Origin: Daucus carota subsp. sativus
Lineage: Eukaryota > Streptophyta > Magnoliopsida > Apiales > Apiaceae
DNA length: 64,000 nt
Reading direction: 5' to 3'
Assembly: GCF_001625215.2 (NCBI RefSeq)
Contig: NC_030385.2
Span: forward strand, 32,141,598 to 32,205,597
The position numbers and the translations under genes are program-made. The notes beneath the pieces were generated by a model. That model worked only from the letters and a program-made list of their open reading frames with translations, did not search any database and was not told the origin of the DNA. Shown piece after piece: positions 59,898 through 64,000 of this stretch. Each line of letters starts with the position of its first letter. Positions within the stretch are counted from its first letter, which is position 1.

Positions 59898-60838
59898 CTT
59901 GCCAGGTATGTATGTGGACTGTGTAGTAAAGTTGTGCACTGGTTTCTGGCTTTAGGGAAAAACCTGATTGGGTTGGGCCTAGTTTAGTAACAGAATTGAG
60001 AAGATTTCTCCGTAATTGGGTTGGGCCCTGTTTTGCAATAGATTATAGCAGTGGACTGCATCTTTGTTTGGGCCTGCTTTCTGGATTAACATAATTTTAG
60101 ATGCAACTTTTTATTTCCGGAGGCACGAAAATATTTAATATAAATATATGTTTGTACAATAATTTGCTAAGTTTTCAAAGAAAATCGTAACTCATTTGGG
60201 TGAAGGGTATTTGGACTCAGATATGAGTTTTGTTTATTTCAAACCCATACATGCGTTTGGTTGTAAAAATTAAAATTTCAAACTCATACCTCAAATCCTC
60301 AAGATATAAGTTTTTATACCCAAGAGAGGAGGTGGGTATGAGATGGAAGGTGTGGGAATCAATATCATTTTTGATTTTTTATCGCTATTTCAGTAATTAG
60401 ATATTAATTTTTAATACAACAATAATCAATGATGCAAAAGCATATAATAATAATATTTTTTAATTAATATAAATTAATAATATATATTTTTTAAAAATTT
60501 AAAATATATTGATTGCAGGACCCAACTAAACAATTGATATGAGATATGATACCTTAAACTCATACCACTTTAACCCGATTTCTCATTCCAACACCATTCG
60601 CGAACCAAACGAATACTTCTTCGAAGAAATAGTAAGTTTTCCGTGAACTTTGGGGAAAAAAACTTTACAAAATCAGCTGTTGGCTTTGCAATTTATTCAC
60701 GAAATACACGGACACACCTTTTTAAAAATAAAATAATCTTATATATATATATATATTTTAAAAGATCATATTTTAGAAAAAATTATTGAAATAATTGTTT
60801 ATTCTCAATTTTTATCAAACCGATCAAAATTTAGTTCA

Positions 60839-60843
<5 letters not shown>

Positions 60844-60877
<34 letters not shown>
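60844..60877. repeat. (TA)n microsatellite
   Basis: About 17 TA units, continued by imperfect TA sequence to 60891. Confidence 0.9.
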
Positions 60878-60880
<3 letters not shown>

Positions 60881-61254
60881 TATATATATATTATCTATTG
60901 GAATATTTTAAAAATAATATCAGTAAAATTAAGTACAATCTATTTTAAAATATGAATTCAAAACTTTTAAAATTATAGATAAATAAATTGAAATTTTGAC
61001 AGATGAGAAATTCAAAGTGCACGAGTAATCTAGAAAGAGGCGGTATTATATCAACACAGTTTACGTGGATACATTATACACCAGCCACGTAATATTATAA
61101 TCGGTGACGATGATCACACAGAACCTGTGGTCAAAATCAAAGAAGAGTGTGTTCTCCACAAGTTTTACATACCCCCAAACATACATTTTCACCTCACACA
61201 AGTACACAAAAACACTCTCCATTAAATTCTTACATAAATTTTGTGCGAAGATTA

Positions 61255-62711
61255 ATGGGTTCGATTGCTGCAGGCTTCGTGGGTTCTGGATTATTTTCAC
61301 TGGGTGTGTCGACACCTACACGGAAGCTCGGAAATGAGAAGTTGAGGAGGACAGTGATAGTGAGAGCAGAAGGTATAAACCCAGAGATAAGAAAGTCAGA
61401 GGAGAAAGTGGTGGACTCTGTTGACCTTACTCAACTCTCCAAGGCCGTCACTCCTTATTGCAGGTACTAGTTTTTTACTTGGCTTTCTTACATTGTTTCC
61501 GATGATGTTTGTTTGCTTCGAGTTTATGTGTGTTTTGTTACTCGTCTTGTAGGTGTAGTAGGAAATTGTAGTACCATAAATACATGTCCTGCAAATCTGA
61601 GTTGACGGTGTTGAATTGTATTTTGAGTCTTTTAGATTATTCGAGCTACTTTAAACGAATGGCATGTGTATGTAAATGCAATTTAAGCTGCTGAAAACAA
61701 TTACTCCCTCCGTCCCAATCAATTCTATACAGTTTCCTTTTTGGGACGTCCCATCATTTCTATACATTCCAAATATAGTAACTTTTAATAATATAAAACA
61801 CTATTACACCCACTTCTTTCTTCCACTATCTCCATTCTATAATAATATAAACACTATTACACCCACTATTTTCCTCCACTATCTCAAATCTATCATTAAA
61901 TATAAATGGGTCCCACCACTTTACTCACTTTTCATCTCACTTTACTCACTTTTTACATTTTTACTTGGTCTCCGTGTCCAAATCAAATGTATACAATCTA
62001 CCGGGACGGAGGGAGTACTCTTTATGTCCCTCTCATTTCTTTACAGTTTTTTCACACGGCTCGACACGCATTTTAAGGCGCATATAAAACATAGTTATAT
62101 AACTTATTTTTAAAATTTTTCTTTTTTTATAAAAATTTAAACATCAAATTTTTATTCTGAAGAATAAAAAGGTTCAAAATAATTTATCCAACTACGTTTT
62201 ACGAAAGCATTAGAATGCGTGCCGAGCCCTCGTCCTCCAATGTAAACAACCCCAATGTAAACAAGTAAACAAATAAGGGAGACAGAAGGAGTAGGATTTA
62301 GGAACAAGAATGTGGGATACGGGGGTAGGATTCAACTTAATATTTGTCCGGGCACCAGAACGAAACTTCAAATTTTGCTAATATATGAAATAGGGCTTCA
62401 AATTCAATCACAGTATCTTTTATGAATATAATTTGTGGTCATTTTGTAATGAGTTGGATCAGGCTCAAACTCAATTTTATCAGATTTCTATTTGGCCCTA
62501 TGAGTAAAAGTGGGTGCATAATTAAATTGTTGCTAGACATGAAAAGCTATTCTTTTCTTTTGAATGACATTTATATTGACTGATGAAGATCGGGCTTTTT
62601 TTTTGTAGATGTTGGAGGTCCAAAACTTTTCCTTTGTGTGATGGGAGTCATGTGAAGCACAACAAGGCTACTGGGGATAATGTCGGGCCTCTTCTCTTGA
62701 AGAAACCGTAA
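61255..62711 (+). CDS. NEET: CDGSH iron-sulfur domain protein (NEET)
   Basis: Two exons, 61255-61463 and 62609-62711, encode 103 residues. The first about 40 residues look like an organelle transit peptide (Ser, Ala, Arg, few acids; then VIVRAEG). The CDGSH domain reads [16 protein letters not shown]; the 2Fe-2S ligands Cys69, Cys71, Cys80 and His84 are all present, with the intron splitting the Arg70 codon between the first two. The C-terminus [15 protein letters not shown] is as in Arabidopsis At-NEET (108 residues). At-NEET is a homodimer in chloroplast and mitochondria that hands over clusters and iron and affects reactive oxygen and iron balance. The start MGSIAAG was chosen as the first ATG after the leader. 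Confidence 0.95.
61704..62015. mobile_element. Stowaway-type MITE in the NEET intron
   Basis: 312 bp with ends CTCCCTCCGTCCC and GGGACGGAGGGAG flanked by TA. Inner repeats (CACTATTACACCCACTTCTTTC, twice) suggest internal duplication. Confidence 0.9.
62018..62291. mobile_element. Second MITE directly adjoining the first
   Basis: Left end CTCTTTATGTCCCTCTCATT and right end (inverted) CTCCTTCTGTCTCCCTTATT pair with mismatches, as do GGCTCGACACGCATT and its diverged partner at about 62214-62230. TA lies at both borders; the left TA is shared with the preceding Stowaway element. Confidence 0.65.
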
Positions 62712-64000
62712 TGATATACTTGTAATGCCATGCTCTGAAATTCAATTCCCATTTAATGTCATGTTTTGAACTGAGATCAATCATGTATCCTGCAAAAGAC
62801 TACTTTACTCATTTTCCCGGGTGCTCTCTTCTGGATCAATTGAAGCTGCATTTGGTTATCATTGTATGTAAAATTACAGTTTAAGCAAAATTTTATATCT
62901 GCCAATCGGGAAACTATTTTTGATGTCAAAATCATTTTTTTGGGGGGGGGGGGGGGGGGGGGGGGGGGTTCTAAGATTTGCGAATCAAATACAGTATCAG
63001 TATGAAGTTGGATTGTAAGATTTGCCTTCGTAATTGTGCCTGGCGTGCCATAAATATTTAAGGAACAAAAGGTGAATCTATGTGCTATCAAAATTTACGT
63101 AGTTGAAACCATGGATAAATTATAAATATAAACAAGGTTGTGTGATCGACAATGAGGGAGTTGAATACATTAGTTCTATGAAAATGAAAATGTTCATTAG
63201 CGCGCAGAATGATTTTTCTTGTATTATAGCTAGTTACTGGAGATGATTGAACACTACGGTTTCACTCCAAACATTAAGCTGATCAATGTGTGATCAAATC
63301 ATGTAAGGATTTCACCGTTGACCACTTATGTGTTGTTAATAACTGGAGCATATTTTAGTGGAAGTATACGTAGAATAGAAGTTGTAAAAATGTCCCAAAC
63401 CATGAGGGTATTATTACTCCTAGGCTCATATGGCCCTTTTACATATGCGGGACTGCTTACCAGAAACCTTTCCTAGTGCCGTGCTAATGATTCTTGCCAA
63501 CAGTTGATGTCTCTGGACTCTGGCCTAGAATATTACATATTTACTTTCCTTGGGGTATATTTTATGGATTGCTCTCTTGGCAAATGATTTGAGCTTTAGT
63601 AGTACCAAGGCAGTTCCATGATTATTTCACTAGCTTTATCATCTAAACGTAAAATGCTCTTTGTGACTGAATCAGTATGTTAGTTCTCATCCATGTAATG
63701 TAAAACTCAGAATCTCTCTTGGTTGGTATAGATGCTGAATGCACTCTAGAATTTGCCATCTCCATTATTAAAGGTCTTTCAGTAGTACTACATCTTTTGA
63801 TCTTTAATAGTAGTACTACATCATTTAATCATTGTATGGATGATTATGTCAAAAGATGGTTTGTGGAACTAGAACTGTCTTTTATTTCTTTTTCTGTATA
63901 TTTTGATTCTTCTGAGAATGGCCATTACTTAATTTCCATGTGGTTCTTTTATAAAAGCAATTCATAGACAGTCTGCATCATTAAAGCAAACAAGTTGTGT
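62712..64000. other. 3' flank of NEET and intergenic sequence
   Basis: Contains a 27-base G run at 62942-62968. The sequence to 64000 has only short open frames; one of 82 codons at 63719-63967 has no family resemblance. Confidence 0.4.
62942..62968. repeat. Poly(G) tract of 27 bases
   Basis: An uninterrupted run of about 27 G preceded by seven T. Such long G runs are very rare in plant DNA; the length may be affected by sequencing error. Confidence 0.9.

Larger units (their letters stand above)
58773..61254. other. Intergenic region with repeats
   Basis: Holds the hAT derivative at 59120-59897, a TA tract at 60844-60877 and, at about 60205-60612, an indistinct inverted pattern (GTTTGGTTG ... 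CGAACCAAACG) that may be one more old MITE. The promoter of the NEET gene should be in the last few hundred bases. No other gene. Confidence 0.4.

Overview
This window is a stretch of an AT-rich eudicot nuclear genome. The signs are plant-only gene families (ERECTA-type receptor kinase, MAP65, trichome birefringence-like, AT-hook/PPC, DUF1442, DUF668, DUF688, DUF761), GT-AG introns, 5'UTR introns, and plant transposons (Stowaway, Harbinger and MULE MITEs, hAT elements, a Ty3/gypsy-like LTR element). I cannot fix the species.

Layout. From 0.7 to 23 kb there are six genes: a DUF1442 protein (-), the rRNA-processing factor EBP2 (+), a small DUF761-like membrane protein (+), a five-exon AT-hook/PPC protein (-), a MAP65-3/PLEIADE-type microtubule bundler with twelve coding exons (-), and a three-exon TBL O-acetyltransferase (-). 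From 24 to 44 kb I find no host gene. This part holds an almost whole hAT transposon (24250-27820) with perfect 8-bp target duplications and one premature stop in its transposase, a small hAT derivative, several MITEs and SINE-like pieces, and a young 7-kb LTR element (34603-41623). The LTR element lies on the minus strand by its primer site and carries an antisense ORF region and three minisatellite arrays. From 44.8 to 55 kb come an intronless DUF668/DUF3475 gene (+), a DUF688 gene (+) and a 27-exon ERECTA-LIKE receptor kinase (-). From 55 to 61 kb there are MITEs, a 917-bp MULE with GC-rich cargo and another hAT derivative. From 61.2 to 62.7 kb lies a two-exon plastid/mitochondrial NEET (CDGSH) gene whose intron holds two Stowaway elements.

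The genes are independently transcribed; I see no operon-like or clustered pathway logic. Several of them (AHL, MAP65-3, TBL/YLS7-like, DUF668, NEET) recall, from memory, a gene order on Arabidopsis chromosome 5 near At5g51590-At5g51720, so the window probably is an old conserved block loosened by transposons. Exon boundaries were read by eye from splice signals, frame continuity and family knowledge. Total coding lengths divide by three in every spliced model. I did not find a convincing undescribed system. The most interesting items are the LTR element with its antisense ORFs and repeat arrays, the hAT element with CCCGAA-rich ends, the MULE with GC-rich cargo, and the duplicated splice acceptor in MAP65-3.
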